Source: Aliiglaciecola lipolytica
GTDB taxonomy: Bacteria > Pseudomonadota > Gammaproteobacteria > Enterobacterales > Alteromonadaceae
Length of the DNA: 64,000 nucleotides
Assembly (NCBI RefSeq): GCF_018860635.1
Contig: NZ_JAHKPT010000026.1
Location: 186,321 to 250,320, forward strand
Direction of reading: 5' to 3'
Part shown: positions 1 through 8,582 of the stretch, one piece after another
How the letters are laid out: each line of letters opens with the position of its first letter
How positions within the stretch are numbered: the stretch's first letter is position 1
Program-made: the position numbers and the translations under genes
The notes under the pieces: model-generated
Told to the model about the DNA's origin: nothing
Database searches by the model: none
Seen by the model: the letters and a program-made list of their open reading frames with translations, nothing else

Positions 1-1
1 A

Positions 2-451
2 AACCAAATAATTGAACGGGTTAAATCTGCGCAAATTGATCCATCGAATTTAGTGTTTGAGTTTGATGAAAACGAACTAAATCATCGCAGCCAGTTTATG
101 TTACCAGCGATTAAAAAGCTTAAACGTTCCGGGGTAATTTTGGTTTTAGATAACTTTGGAAGTGGTCTTGCTTCTTTAAGTTATTTATACAGCTACCCAT
201 TTGATTACGTAAAAATTGATCATAAATTCGTTAAATCGATAACTCGCTCAAAACGCAATTACAATTTGATTCGTTCTGTATTAGCCATATCAAGTCAGTT
301 GTCATTTAAACTGATAGCGGAAGGCATTGAAAATGAAGATCAGTACAATGCACTAGTCGAGGCGGGCTGCACCTTAGGCCAAGGTCATTATATACAATCA
401 CCCATCAGTATGACGGCGATTTTGGCACAAGATTCACTTCCCACTAGATAG
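2..451 (+). CDS. EAL-domain protein, C-terminal part (5' end outside window)
   Basis: An open frame runs in from the left edge and gives the last 149 residues of an EAL domain, the c-di-GMP phosphodiesterase fold. Visible landmarks are the metal-binding Glu in the LVFEFDEN stretch, a loop reading LDNFGSG, the KIDHKFV strand, LIAEGIEN, and a final GQGHYIQSP segment. In active enzymes the loop normally reads DDFGTG. Here the second Asp is Asn, and the Asp usually four residues before the QG is Thr. These changes suggest weak or absent hydrolase activity, with a possible role as a c-di-GMP receptor or scaffold. That is inference, because the EAL signature itself and any N-terminal GGDEF or sensor domain lie outside the window. 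A GTG at 53 could look like a start, but the frame is open upstream of it. The 3' end overlaps the end of the convergent rep gene by 18 bp. Confidence 0.85.
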   Translation, partial: NQIIERVKSAQIDPSNLVFEFDENELNHRSQFMLPAIKKLKRSGVILVLDNFGSGLASLSYLYSYPFDYVKIDHKFVKSITRSKRNYNLIRSVLAISSQLSFKLIAEGIENEDQYNALVEAGCTLGQGHYIQSPISMTAILAQDSLPTR

Positions 452-2452
452 AATGTTTCTCAAATTTGCTATTCCAGTTTGACCTTTTTGCTGGCGCACT
501 TCTGCACTGTCTTTTACTTTTTTATGTTCCCAAACAATATCATCTTGAGGCAACTCGTAAAGAAAACGACTTGGTTCAGGTTGAATCACCTCACCAAATT
601 GACGACGTTCTTTGCTTAAGGTAAAAAACAACTCCTTCTGTGCTCGAGTAATACCAACGTAAGTCAATCGTCGCTCTTCTTCGATATTGTTTTCATCGAT
701 GCTACTTTGATGCGGTAATAGTCCTTCTTCCATACCAACCATGAAAACATAAGGAAATTCCAATCCTTTAGACGCATGTAAAGTCATAAGTTGTACCTGA
801 TCTGACTCCTCTGCGTCTTCGTTACGTTCCATCATATCTCGTAAAATCAACCGATTAACAACCTCTTGCAGGGTCATCGGTGGGTCCAGTTCATTGCCTT
901 CGAGCATATCGCTTATCCAACCGAAAAGCGTACTGATATTTGCCATTGCCATTTCAGCTGCTTTGGGACTAGTGCTAGACTCGTAAAGCCATTCTTCGTA
1001 CTGCATAGCTTTGATCATGCCCCGAATGGCAGCAATACCATCACCACGAACGGCGTTGTCAGAAGCTTCAACAATCCAGCGACTAAAGGCCTCGATATTC
1101 TGCTGGGCTTTGCCGCTTAAAACGCTGTGTAATTGCGGATGACACGCGGCCTCAAAAATAGAGCATCCTAACTGATTGGCAAAGCTACCTAACTTTTCCA
1201 AGGAAACACGGCCAATTCCACGGGTAGGAGTGTTAATCACTCTAAGCAGCGCATTGTCGTCATCTTGATTAACTAATAGTCGTAAGTAAGCCATCAGGTC
1301 TTTGACCTCAGTGCGACCAAAGAACGACATTCCGCCATTGATTTTGTAAGGGATTCGATTACTCATCAATATCTTTTCAAACAACCGAGATTGATGATTG
1401 CCACGATACAAAATCGCATAATCTTTAAATTGGGTATTCTTCATAAACTTATGAGCAAGCAGTTCAGCAACAACCCGTTCTGCTTCATGCTCTTCATTCT
1501 TTGCAATCAGCACTTTAAGCGGCTCACCGTACCCTAATTCTGAAAACAACTTTTTTTCGAACACATGAGGGTTGTTTTGAATGAGAATATTCGCGCTATG
1601 AAGTATTCGCCCTGAAGAACGATAGTTTTGTTCCAGTTTTACTAGTTTCAAGCTGGGAAAATCTTGCTGCAAAAGCACTAAGTTTTGCGGTCTGGCTCCG
1701 CGCCACGAGTAAATGGATTGGTCATCGTCCCCTACCACAGTAAACCTTGCCCGTTCCCCAACTAACAATCTAACCAGCTCGTACTGACTCGTATTGGTAT
1801 CTTGGTATTCATCAACCAGCAAGTATTTAATTTTGTTTTGCCATTTTTGCCGAACGGTTTCATTATTTTGTAAAAGCAAGGTAGGCATCAAGATTAAATC
1901 ATCAAAATCTAGTGCGTTGTAGGCTCTAAGATGTGTTTGATATTCATGATAAACTTTCGCAAATTCCACTTCTCCGGGCGACAATGCACGCTTTTGCAAC
2001 TGTTCAGGCAAGATTAGATCATTTTTCCAATTTGAAATACACGACTGCAACAAGCTCAATTGCTCTTTATCACCATCAAGAGAGTCTTCGGTTAGATCTT
2101 TTAGCAAGGCCATGGTGTCTTTGTCGTCAAATAATGAGAATCCAGGTTTGATCCCTAAACTACGAAACTCCGACTTGATGATATTCAGACCCATGGTATG
2201 GAAGGTAGAAACTTTGAGACCGCGAGCGTCTTTTTTGCCCATAGTTTGGGCCACACGCTCTTTCATTTCTCTGGCGGCTTTATTGGTGAAAGTTACCGCG
2301 GCAATTTGACGAGCAGGAATACCACACTGTTGAACCAAGTATGCGATTTTATTTGTAATTACCCGAGTTTTACCACTGCCCGCCCCAGCGAGCACTAAGC
2401 ATGGGCCTGAGATAAATTTGACTGCTTGATTTTGACCGTCGTTGAGTTTCAT
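434..2452 (-). CDS. rep: ATP-dependent DNA helicase Rep
   Basis: This is a superfamily 1A 3'-5' DNA helicase of 672 residues, close to the 673 of E. coli Rep. Rep removes proteins ahead of the replication fork and helps restart stalled forks. The N-terminus [11 protein letters not shown] followed by the Walker [15 protein letters not shown] (about residues 16-29) is nearly the E. coli sequence. The Walker B DEYQDTN, motif [16 protein letters not shown], the QNYRS motif, and the C-terminal [11 protein letters not shown] and VGITRA motifs are all present. The frame stays open 20 codons upstream (to 2512), but the start at 2452 matches the family N-terminus. It diverges from ubiK across about 150 bp and converges on the EAL gene. 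No motif is damaged. Confidence 0.96.
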   Translation of the reverse strand: MKLNDGQNQAVKFISGPCLVLAGAGSGKTRVITNKIAYLVQQCGIPARQIAAVTFTNKAAREMKERVAQTMGKKDARGLKVSTFHTMGLNIIKSEFRSLGIKPGFSLFDDKDTMALLKDLTEDSLDGDKEQLSLLQSCISNWKNDLILPEQLQKRALSPGEVEFAKVYHEYQTHLRAYNALDFDDLILMPTLLLQNNETVRQKWQNKIKYLLVDEYQDTNTSQYELVRLLVGERARFTVVGDDDQSIYSWRGARPQNLVLLQQDFPSLKLVKLEQNYRSSGRILHSANILIQNNPHVFEKKLFSELGYGEPLKVLIAKNEEHEAERVVAELLAHKFMKNTQFKDYAILYRGNHQSRLFEKILMSNRIPYKINGGMSFFGRTEVKDLMAYLRLLVNQDDDNALLRVINTPTRGIGRVSLEKLGSFANQLGCSIFEAACHPQLHSVLSGKAQQNIEAFSRWIVEASDNAVRGDGIAAIRGMIKAMQYEEWLYESSTSPKAAEMAMANISTLFGWISDMLEGNELDPPMTLQEVVNRLILRDMMERNEDAEESDQVQLMTLHASKGLEFPYVFMVGMEEGLLPHQSSIDENNIEEERRLTYVGITRAQKELFFTLSKERRQFGEVIQPEPSRFLYELPQDDIVWEHKKVKDSAEVRQQKGQTGIANLRNILSSGK

Positions 2453-2600
2453 GGGTGTATCTTTAAAAAATGGCCGGGAATTGTAAAAAATTAACGACCG
2501 AATAGCTAGCATCGTTATATCAATTCAGGACTTTTACTACAAATGCAGTAAGTTCAACATTCGTCTGTTACAATCATATTTTTATTTGGAGGCTCTATCC

Positions 2601-2864
2601 ATGTTGGATCCGAAAAAACTGGAAGATATCGCAAAACAAATAACTGATTCGATTCCCCCTGGTGTGAAAACCATGGCTGAAGGAGCGGAGGCAAAAGTAA
2701 AACAGGTTCTTCAATCTCAGTTGAGCCGCCTAGACTTCGTAAGCAGGGAAGAGTTTGATGTACAAAGTCAGGTGCTGATTCGCACACGAGAAAAACTCGA
2801 AGCCTTAGAAGTTAGACTAGATAAGTTGGAAAATCCAAGTCCTTCAACTGAAAAGACTAACTAA
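2601..2864 (+). CDS. ubiK: Ubiquinone biosynthesis accessory factor UbiK (BMFP family)
   Basis: This small protein of 87 residues (formerly YqiC) is an accessory factor. With UbiJ it is thought to support the aerobic ubiquinone-synthesis complex and bind lipid. The N-terminus MLDPKKLEDIAKQI, an amphipathic middle, and a C-terminal heptad-like stretch (VLIRTREKLEALEVRLDKLE) expected to form a coiled-coil trimer all match the family. The frame opens at a TTG at 2586. The ATG at 2601 is preferred because a strong TTTGGAGG ribosome site lies eight bases upstream and the family begins MLDPKK. The gene sits beside ubiCA, transcribed towards ubiA, so ubiquinone genes are clustered here. Confidence 0.93.
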   Translation: MLDPKKLEDIAKQITDSIPPGVKTMAEGAEAKVKQVLQSQLSRLDFVSREEFDVQSQVLIRTREKLEALEVRLDKLENPSPSTEKTN

Positions 2865-2881
2865 ATTCGGTTTTCGAACGA

Positions 2882-3739
2882 CTATAACCAATAGTGACAA
2901 AGCATTCCAATTGCTACGCCCATACCTGCGTAATGGTTGTTTAAAAATGCTTTAAAACAATTCGCTCTGTTTCTATCCTTAATTAGATACTGTTGGTAAA
3001 CAAAAAATCCTGCCATGGCCAAAAGCGAAATATACATTGGCCATGTCATGTTTAAATAGTAAGCCACAAATCCCAGCAACAGCAAAGTGACTATTTGGGT
3101 GATACCCACAGCAAGTTTGTCGGCCTGACCAAATAGCACGGCTGTGGACTTAACCCCAATTTTTAGATCATCATCTCGGTCGACCATCGCATATTCAGTG
3201 TCATAACCCACAGTCCAGATCACGTTTATCAAAAAAAGTAACCAAGCAATCCAATTGAGATGTTCGTTGATCGCCATGAAAGCCATTGGAATTGACCAAC
3301 TAAAAGCAGCACCTAACACCACTTGAGGAAGGTTGGTAAAACGCTTCATAAACGGATAGATAATCGCTAACGCTAACGCCCCAAACGACAAAAGAATTGT
3401 TTGATAGTTGAGGGTTAAAACCAATAAAAGAGAAATAAGTACTAACCCGGCAAACAGTAACAAGGCTTCTTTTTCAGATACTTCTCCACTGACTAATGGC
3501 CGTGATTTAGTACGTTCAACTTTGCCATCCACATGCCGGTCCGCATAATCATTGATAACACATCCAGCACTGCGCATCGCAAAGACACCAATAACAAAAA
3601 CAATAACTATCTGTATTGGTGGATTGCCTTGGGCAGCGATGAGCAATGCCCAGACCGTCGGCCACAACAATAAATAGCTACCTATTGGCTTATCCATACG
3701 GGCCAATCTGATCAATGCGTGAACTTTACTATTCCCCAT
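2882..3739 (-). CDS. ubiA: 4-hydroxybenzoate octaprenyltransferase UbiA
   Basis: This integral inner-membrane prenyltransferase of 285 residues attaches the polyprenyl tail to 4-hydroxybenzoate, the second committed step of ubiquinone synthesis. Both Asp-rich motifs that bind Mg-diphosphate are present: NDYADRHVD at about residues 63-71 and YDTEYAMVDRDDD at about 179-191. Between and after them are hydrophobic segments consistent with eight or nine transmembrane helices. The gene starts two bases after the ubiC stop, so the pair forms a ubiC-ubiA operon in which the lyase product feeds directly into this enzyme. It ends 17 bp from the convergent ubiK. Length and motifs agree with the family and nothing appears damaged. 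Confidence 0.96.
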   Translation of the reverse strand: MGNSKVHALIRLARMDKPIGSYLLLWPTVWALLIAAQGNPPIQIVIVFVIGVFAMRSAGCVINDYADRHVDGKVERTKSRPLVSGEVSEKEALLLFAGLVLISLLLVLTLNYQTILLSFGALALAIIYPFMKRFTNLPQVVLGAAFSWSIPMAFMAINEHLNWIAWLLFLINVIWTVGYDTEYAMVDRDDDLKIGVKSTAVLFGQADKLAVGITQIVTLLLLGFVAYYLNMTWPMYISLLAMAGFFVYQQYLIKDRNRANCFKAFLNNHYAGMGVAIGMLCHYWL

Positions 3740-3741
3740 AT

Positions 3742-4362
3742 TTAGCCTTGTTTAGAGTAAGCTGGACAATCAGGAAGAAATATCTCTGCGACCATCAACT
3801 GTAGTTGCTTAAAATCAAACACCGAGCGACGTCCCCACAATGGACGCTGCGCTGAAATTGCTAGCAAATCAGAAAAGTGACGCGTATCGGGTAACTTTAA
3901 CAGCTGAAATGGACTGCGTACAAACCGACTATCATTGAAGATAATTTTTCCCAATGGTTGATTTCCCAACTCGACTAAATCCATTTCACAAAGTTGTTGC
4001 GGCAAAATCGAACGAGCAAACACCCAAGGCTGGCCATTACCACATAAAATCACTTCTCTAACTTGCCATTGAGTGTCATTTACTAACAGAGAACCTGAAC
4101 GAAGTTGGGTCAATTCCTCAAGCTCTGGCTGCATCTGCCGTTGACCTATTAATTCAAGCTTAAAATCCGCACAGTGTGATTGCAATCGTTCAGTAAGTGA
4201 GCCGGTATCTAAAAGCCAATTTTTTAGATAGGGATCGCTAACAGTAAGATCGTCTGCTGACAACCAATTTGCTGGGATTGAAACGGGAAATTGAGTTTGC
4301 TGAATCAAAATTGCGCTAAGTCCATGAAAATATGACGCTATCATACCAATAGCTGCTAACAT
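3742..4362 (-). CDS. ubiC: Chorismate lyase UbiC (chorismate-pyruvate lyase)
   Basis: UbiC converts chorismate to 4-hydroxybenzoate plus pyruvate, the first step of ubiquinone synthesis, in the cytoplasm. Family features seen are REVILCGNGQPWVFARSILP (compare REILLC and WLAGRTVVP in E. coli), the QPLGKIIF segment with the catalytic-loop Gly, LWGRRSVF, and the C-terminal EIFLPDCPAY. The frame gives 206 residues against about 165 in E. coli. The extra 30 or so N-terminal residues are weakly conserved and the start is uncertain. An in-frame ATG at 4344 is an alternative, and neither has a clear ribosome site. It is directly followed by ubiA, only two bases away. Confidence 0.88.
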   Translation of the reverse strand: MLAAIGMIASYFHGLSAILIQQTQFPVSIPANWLSADDLTVSDPYLKNWLLDTGSLTERLQSHCADFKLELIGQRQMQPELEELTQLRSGSLLVNDTQWQVREVILCGNGQPWVFARSILPQQLCEMDLVELGNQPLGKIIFNDSRFVRSPFQLLKLPDTRHFSDLLAISAQRPLWGRRSVFDFKQLQLMVAEIFLPDCPAYSKQG

Positions 4363-4535
4363 ACTGAAGATAATAGGTTGATAAGATTTATCGCCAAAGT
4401 GTAAAGATTATAATCTTCAGTTTGTAATAGGCAAATTGGTTAAATTAATTCTCTACAATTGCTAAACTAAAGACATTTGAATTGGCACTTAATAAAGCCA
4501 TTAAAATTCGCATTTAAATAATTCGAGATAACAAT

Positions 4536-4940
4536 ATGAAATCTGTGCTTTTTGCGTTCATTCTAGCGATTACTTCAAGTCAATTTATTGGAACCGCCCA
4601 CGGCCAATCAAATTTCGCTTATTATGGATTAGAGCCAGATATCGTTACTAACTTTTTAGGCTCCAACGCGAACAATTTAGGTTTTGTCCGCACGACTATA
4701 GAGCTAATGTTGGAAGATGCGGATTATATTGAAGCTGTTGAGCACCATTCGCCACTATTAAGAGCGACAGTCATAGACATACTCGGCAGACAACCAAAAG
4801 ACAAAGTAAAATCTCTTACCGGCAGAGAAGACTTCCGCAGAAGCAGCCTTGAACGACTTAGAGAGTTAATGGAAAAAGAAACGGGGAAACCGATGATAAA
4901 AGACATCATCATCACTAAATTTATTGTGCAAGGCGGATAG
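4536..4940 (+). CDS. FliL-family periplasmic protein (flagellar basal-body associated-like)
   Basis: This 134-residue protein has a signal-peptide-like N-terminus (hydrophobic residues 2-20, then GTAHG) and a domain like the periplasmic part of FliL. It carries YYGLEPDIVTNF, an FVRTTIELML strand, VEHHSPLLR, VIDILGRQP and LTGREDFR, and ends with a KDIIITKFIV strand. FliL supports stator function around the flagellar motor and belongs to a stomatin/SPFH-like fold group. This copy stands alone between ubiC and glpG, not in a flagellar operon, and lacks a long cytoplasmic N-terminus. It is probably one of the stand-alone FliL-like paralogues that Alteromonadales often carry. Whether it acts at the flagellum is not shown. 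It is divergent from ubiC and convergent with glpG. Confidence 0.75.
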   Translation: MKSVLFAFILAITSSQFIGTAHGQSNFAYYGLEPDIVTNFLGSNANNLGFVRTTIELMLEDADYIEAVEHHSPLLRATVIDILGRQPKDKVKSLTGREDFRRSSLERLRELMEKETGKPMIKDIIITKFIVQGG

Positions 4941-4955
4941 CTAGCCTGTTGTAAG

Positions 4956-5822
4956 TTAGTTTTTACTGTGGTTTTTTTGAGTGAAGTAAACGTAGCACCA
5001 AGCAATTGCGCATCCGCATACCAAGCCTAAAGTATGAGCGGTATTGGCAACCGAAACCCATAATACATCGATGTACCCTAAGACCAACCAGACTAACGAA
5101 AAACCAATAATGTAGTTAGGTAATGCGAGCCCCCATTGTGGACGCAGCCAGCCGCACCACCACACAAAACCAATAATTCCATATACCACACCAGACAAAC
5201 CACCAAAATCAGGACCTGACATCAGTAATTGACCAATATTAGGAATAATTGCAGTTATCAAAAAGACTAACAGTAAGGTGCTAGAACCAAACTTCTTCTC
5301 AATTTCCTTGCCGGCTAACCACCACCAAAGCAGATTAAAAATAATGTGCATTTCGTCAAAGTGAATAAATGCAGGCGTAATAGCTCTCCACCATTCCCCT
5401 GTTTCAATCAGTAAAGACCAGGGCAATAACATCAGGTTCTCTCTGACCCAAATGAAGCCACCCGCGATAGAACCCAAATAAACCAGAATACATATGCCCA
5501 TTATCAGCCACATGAACGGGGTTTGTTGGAACATACTCCAACGCAGTTTGGGGAATACTGATTTTTGTCTAGAACGTAAGAGTTGTTGCTCTAATTCCCA
5601 AGCGTGTTTCTGATACTTAGGATCTGTCGGGTTATCGACAAATTCCTTAACAATAAACGCGGCTTCTTGAAGGCAGGCAGGATCGTCAAGTAAAACTTGA
5701 TGGTTTAAGTCTCCTTCTGCATAAGCATAACTAGCTGGGATATTCTGGCTAATTAAGTAAGTAACCAACAACATTGCAGGACTTTCATGGCCAAAGCTAA
5801 CTAACTCGAGAGATTTACTCAC
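4956..5822 (-). CDS. glpG: Rhomboid intramembrane serine protease GlpG
   Basis: GlpG cleaves transmembrane substrates inside the inner membrane. Starting at the GTG at 5822 the protein has 288 residues: a cytoplasmic N-terminal domain (1-100) and six hydrophobic segments. The catalytic dyad is Ser210 in GGLSGVVYG and His263 in ANTAHTLG, matching Ser201/His254 of E. coli. The oxyanion helpers HxxxN (His159/Asn163, HIIFN) and the loop WWRAITPAFIHF are also present. The frame is open to 5885, but that would overlap glpE deeply. The GTG four bases after the glpE stop gives the normal N-terminus, with AGGAAG some 15 bases upstream. It is probably co-transcribed with glpE. Confidence 0.93.
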   Translation of the reverse strand: MSKSLELVSFGHESPAMLLVTYLISQNIPASYAYAEGDLNHQVLLDDPACLQEAAFIVKEFVDNPTDPKYQKHAWELEQQLLRSRQKSVFPKLRWSMFQQTPFMWLIMGICILVYLGSIAGGFIWVRENLMLLPWSLLIETGEWWRAITPAFIHFDEMHIIFNLLWWWLAGKEIEKKFGSSTLLLVFLITAIIPNIGQLLMSGPDFGGLSGVVYGIIGFVWWCGWLRPQWGLALPNYIIGFSLVWLVLGYIDVLWVSVANTAHTLGLVCGCAIAWCYVYFTQKNHSKN

Positions 5823-5826
5823 AATT

Positions 5827-6153
5827 TTAGTCTGCTTCCTGAGAAACGAAAGGCATGGCAGCCTTCCAAGCTTCAAAACCACCATCCATGCTATAAACTT
5901 GCTCGAAGCCCTGATGAATCAAAAATTGAGCCGCTTGTTGGCTACTAATACCATGATAACAACAAACAATAACCGGGGTTTCGAATTCAGTTTCTGACAT
6001 AAACTGCTGCAAACTACCATTGGTTAAATGCACCGCACCTTCAATATGACCAGCCGCAAATGACTGTTCATCTCGAATGTCTACTAGTTGCGCTTTTTTG
6101 TCTAACAAAAGAGCTTGTGTTTGTTCTACGGAAATATGTTCGAACTGCTCCAA
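5827..6153 (-). CDS. glpE: Thiosulfate sulfurtransferase GlpE (single-domain rhodanese)
   Basis: This single-domain rhodanese of 108 residues is identical in length to E. coli GlpE and transfers sulfane sulfur from thiosulfate to cyanide or thioredoxin-like acceptors. The active-site loop is CYHGIS with the catalytic Cys at residue 65, as in E. coli. Other family segments are [15 protein letters not shown] near residues 23-37 and [10 protein letters not shown] near the C-terminus. It lies four bases upstream of the glpG start. E. coli has the same glpE-glpG order, but here no glpR follows. It begins 33 bp after the tdh stop on the same strand, so read-through from kbl-tdh is possible. Confidence 0.94.
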   Translation of the reverse strand: MEQFEHISVEQTQALLLDKKAQLVDIRDEQSFAAGHIEGAVHLTNGSLQQFMSETEFETPVIVCCYHGISSQQAAQFLIHQGFEQVYSMDGGFEAWKAAMPFVSQEAD

Positions 6154-6186
6154 ATCGCCCCCTATTTACTATTGTTTAGTTAACGA

Positions 6187-7209
6187 CTACCAATTTAATA
6201 TCACTTTACCAGATTGTCCCGACTCCATAGCATCAAAGCCTTGTTGGAAGTCGTCGATAGAAAACTGATGGGTAATAATAGGATCTAAGTTCAATCCTGA
6301 CTGCAAGAGACTAGCCATTTTATACCAAGTTTCAAACATTTCACGGCCATAAACACCTTTAATGGTTAAACCTTTGAAAATCACTTGGTTCCAGTCTATT
6401 GCCACATCTTTAGGTGGAATGCCCAACATGGCAACTTTACCACCATTATTCATTTTAGCCAGCATATCTCGTAATGCAGAGGGGACGCCTGACATTTCTA
6501 AACCAACATCAAAGCCTTCGGTCATCCCTAATTCAAGCATCACATCTTGCAAATTTTGAGTGGCGACATTTACCGTGCGAGTTGCGCCCATTTTGTTAGC
6601 CAAATCTAAGCGATAATCGTTGATGTCGGTGATAACCACATACCTAGCACCAGCATGCTTTGCCACAGCTGCAGCCATAATACCAATAGGACCAGCCCCG
6701 GTGATCAATACATCTTCGCCAACCAAGTCAAATGACAAAGCAGTGTGAACTGCATTGCCAAAAGGGTCAAAAATCGACGCTAGCTCATCGCTGATATTGT
6801 CGGGAATTTTAAATGCATTAAACGCAGGAATCACCAGGTACTCAGCAAAAGCCCCTGGGCGATTTACACCAACACCTTCGGTATTGCGACACAAGTGGCG
6901 TCTACCAGCACGACAGTTTCGACAGTGCCCGCAAGTTATGTGTCCTTCACCAGAGACCCGATCCCCTATGTTAAAACCTCTGACTTCCTGACCAATTTCA
7001 ACCACTACGCCAACATATTCATGACCTACAATCATCGGCACAGGAATGGTATTTTGTGACCATTCGTCCCATTGATAAATATGCATGTCTGTGCCACATA
7101 TTGCGGTTTTATTGATTTTAATTAGTAGATCATTGTGACCAACTTCAGGGACAGGAGCATCGTTCATCCATATCCCTTTTTCGGGGTATAATTTCGCAAG
7201 TGATTTCAT
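6187..7209 (-). CDS. tdh: L-threonine 3-dehydrogenase
   Basis: This NAD-dependent, zinc-containing medium-chain dehydrogenase (340 residues) oxidises L-threonine to 2-amino-3-ketobutyrate in the cytoplasm. The catalytic zinc ligands Cys38 (ICGTD) and His63-Glu64 (VGHEYVG) are present. The structural zinc Cys residues 93, 96, 99 and 107 are all there (CGHCRNC then RHLC), and the Rossmann motif GAGPIG follows. The start overlaps the kbl stop by four bases (ATGA), implying translational coupling. The product is unstable and is passed to Kbl, which makes glycine and acetyl-CoA. All catalytic residues are present. Confidence 0.97.
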   Translation of the reverse strand: MKSLAKLYPEKGIWMNDAPVPEVGHNDLLIKINKTAICGTDMHIYQWDEWSQNTIPVPMIVGHEYVGVVVEIGQEVRGFNIGDRVSGEGHITCGHCRNCRAGRRHLCRNTEGVGVNRPGAFAEYLVIPAFNAFKIPDNISDELASIFDPFGNAVHTALSFDLVGEDVLITGAGPIGIMAAAVAKHAGARYVVITDINDYRLDLANKMGATRTVNVATQNLQDVMLELGMTEGFDVGLEMSGVPSALRDMLAKMNNGGKVAMLGIPPKDVAIDWNQVIFKGLTIKGVYGREMFETWYKMASLLQSGLNLDPIITHQFSIDDFQQGFDAMESGQSGKVILNW

Positions 7210-8402
7210 GAGATCACCTTCAATTCACGACCGACATCGATAAAAGCATCGATTGCACGATCAACCTGCTCGATTGAGTGAGCGGCAGACATTTGCGTGC
7301 GAATTCGCGCTTGCCCTTTTGGTACAACAGGAAAAGAGAAGCCAACCACATAAATGCCTCGTTCTAACATCTTGTCAGCCATTTCACTGGCTAGCTTCGC
7401 GTCACCTAACATCACCGGAATAATTGCATGGTCTTTGCCTGACAAGGTAAAACCGGCACTTTCCATACGGCTTCTAAAATGTTTAGCATTTCGGTTAAGT
7501 TGCTGGCGTAATTCATGCCCTTGCTCCAGCATCGAAAATACTTTCAATGACGCGGCAACAATTGGAGGTGCAACAGAATTAGAAAACAAATATGGTCGAG
7601 AGCGTTGACGCAACCATTCGACGACTTCTTTTTTACCTGATGTGTAACCACCTGATGCACCGCCAAGCGCTTTACCAAGAGTACCGGTAATGATATCTAC
7701 CCGCCCCATAACATCATTGTATTCATGGCTACCGCGTCCGTTTTCACCGACAAACCCAGTAGCATGACAATCATCGACCATTACCATGGCATCGTATTTG
7801 TCAGCTAAGTCGCAAATACTATGCAAATCGGCTATCACACCATCCATCGAGAAAACGCCATCGGTGGCAATTAATTTAAAACGTGCGCCATCTTTTTCGG
7901 CTTGAATCAATTGCTCTTCCAACGCTTGCATGTCGTTATTCGCATAACGATATCGCTTGGCTTTACATAGACGAACACCGTCAATAATACTGGCATGATT
8001 CAAAGCATCAGAGATAATGGCATCTTCAGGACCCATAATAGTCTCAAACAAACCGCCATTAGCATCAAAACATGATGGATATAAAATGGTGTCCTGCATT
8101 CCCAAAAAAGCACTGATTTTTTGCTCTAACTGCTTATGGATATCTTGGGTTCCACAGATAAAGCGCACCGAGGCCATACCAAATCCATGCTCATCTAAAC
8201 CGTCTTTAGCGGCGGCAATTAACGCCTCATGATTGGCTAATCCTAAATAATTATTAGCACAAAAATTAAGTACATGTTCACCGCTTTGAACAACTATATC
8301 AGCGCTCTGGGCTGAAGTAATTACACGCTCGGATTTATACAAGCCATCTTGTTTGACTTGCTCAATTTGCTGATTGAGATGTTGGTAGAATGATTGACTC
8401 AT
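7206..8402 (-). CDS. kbl: Glycine C-acetyltransferase (2-amino-3-ketobutyrate CoA ligase)
   Basis: This PLP-dependent alpha-oxoamine synthase of 398 residues cleaves 2-amino-3-ketobutyrate with CoA to glycine and acetyl-CoA. The Schiff-base Lys is residue 244 in TLGKALGG, the same number as in E. coli Kbl. The [11 protein letters not shown] cofactor segment and the [11 protein letters not shown]-terminal motif are also conserved. It is the first gene of the kbl-tdh operon and overlaps tdh by four bases. The ATG at 8402 has GGGGGC just upstream as a ribosome site. The 180 bp before it, towards the GGDEF-EAL gene, hold no recognisable riboswitch. Confidence 0.97.
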   Translation of the reverse strand: MSQSFYQHLNQQIEQVKQDGLYKSERVITSAQSADIVVQSGEHVLNFCANNYLGLANHEALIAAAKDGLDEHGFGMASVRFICGTQDIHKQLEQKISAFLGMQDTILYPSCFDANGGLFETIMGPEDAIISDALNHASIIDGVRLCKAKRYRYANNDMQALEEQLIQAEKDGARFKLIATDGVFSMDGVIADLHSICDLADKYDAMVMVDDCHATGFVGENGRGSHEYNDVMGRVDIITGTLGKALGGASGGYTSGKKEVVEWLRQRSRPYLFSNSVAPPIVAASLKVFSMLEQGHELRQQLNRNAKHFRSRMESAGFTLSGKDHAIIPVMLGDAKLASEMADKMLERGIYVVGFSFPVVPKGQARIRTQMSAAHSIEQVDRAIDAFIDVGRELKVIS

Positions 8403-8582
8403 ATTGCCCCCAATGAATTAGATGGCGCTATATTAAAAGAAATTTTCGCTAGGTAATACGTTGTGCCACTGCTTTGGCACTAATTATAGGACATGTTGAG
8501 GTGTAAGGATTTAATTACACACGGAATTTAGCACAGAAGGCGAAGTGGACATGGCAGTCACAATCGCAATCTTTGCACGCAA

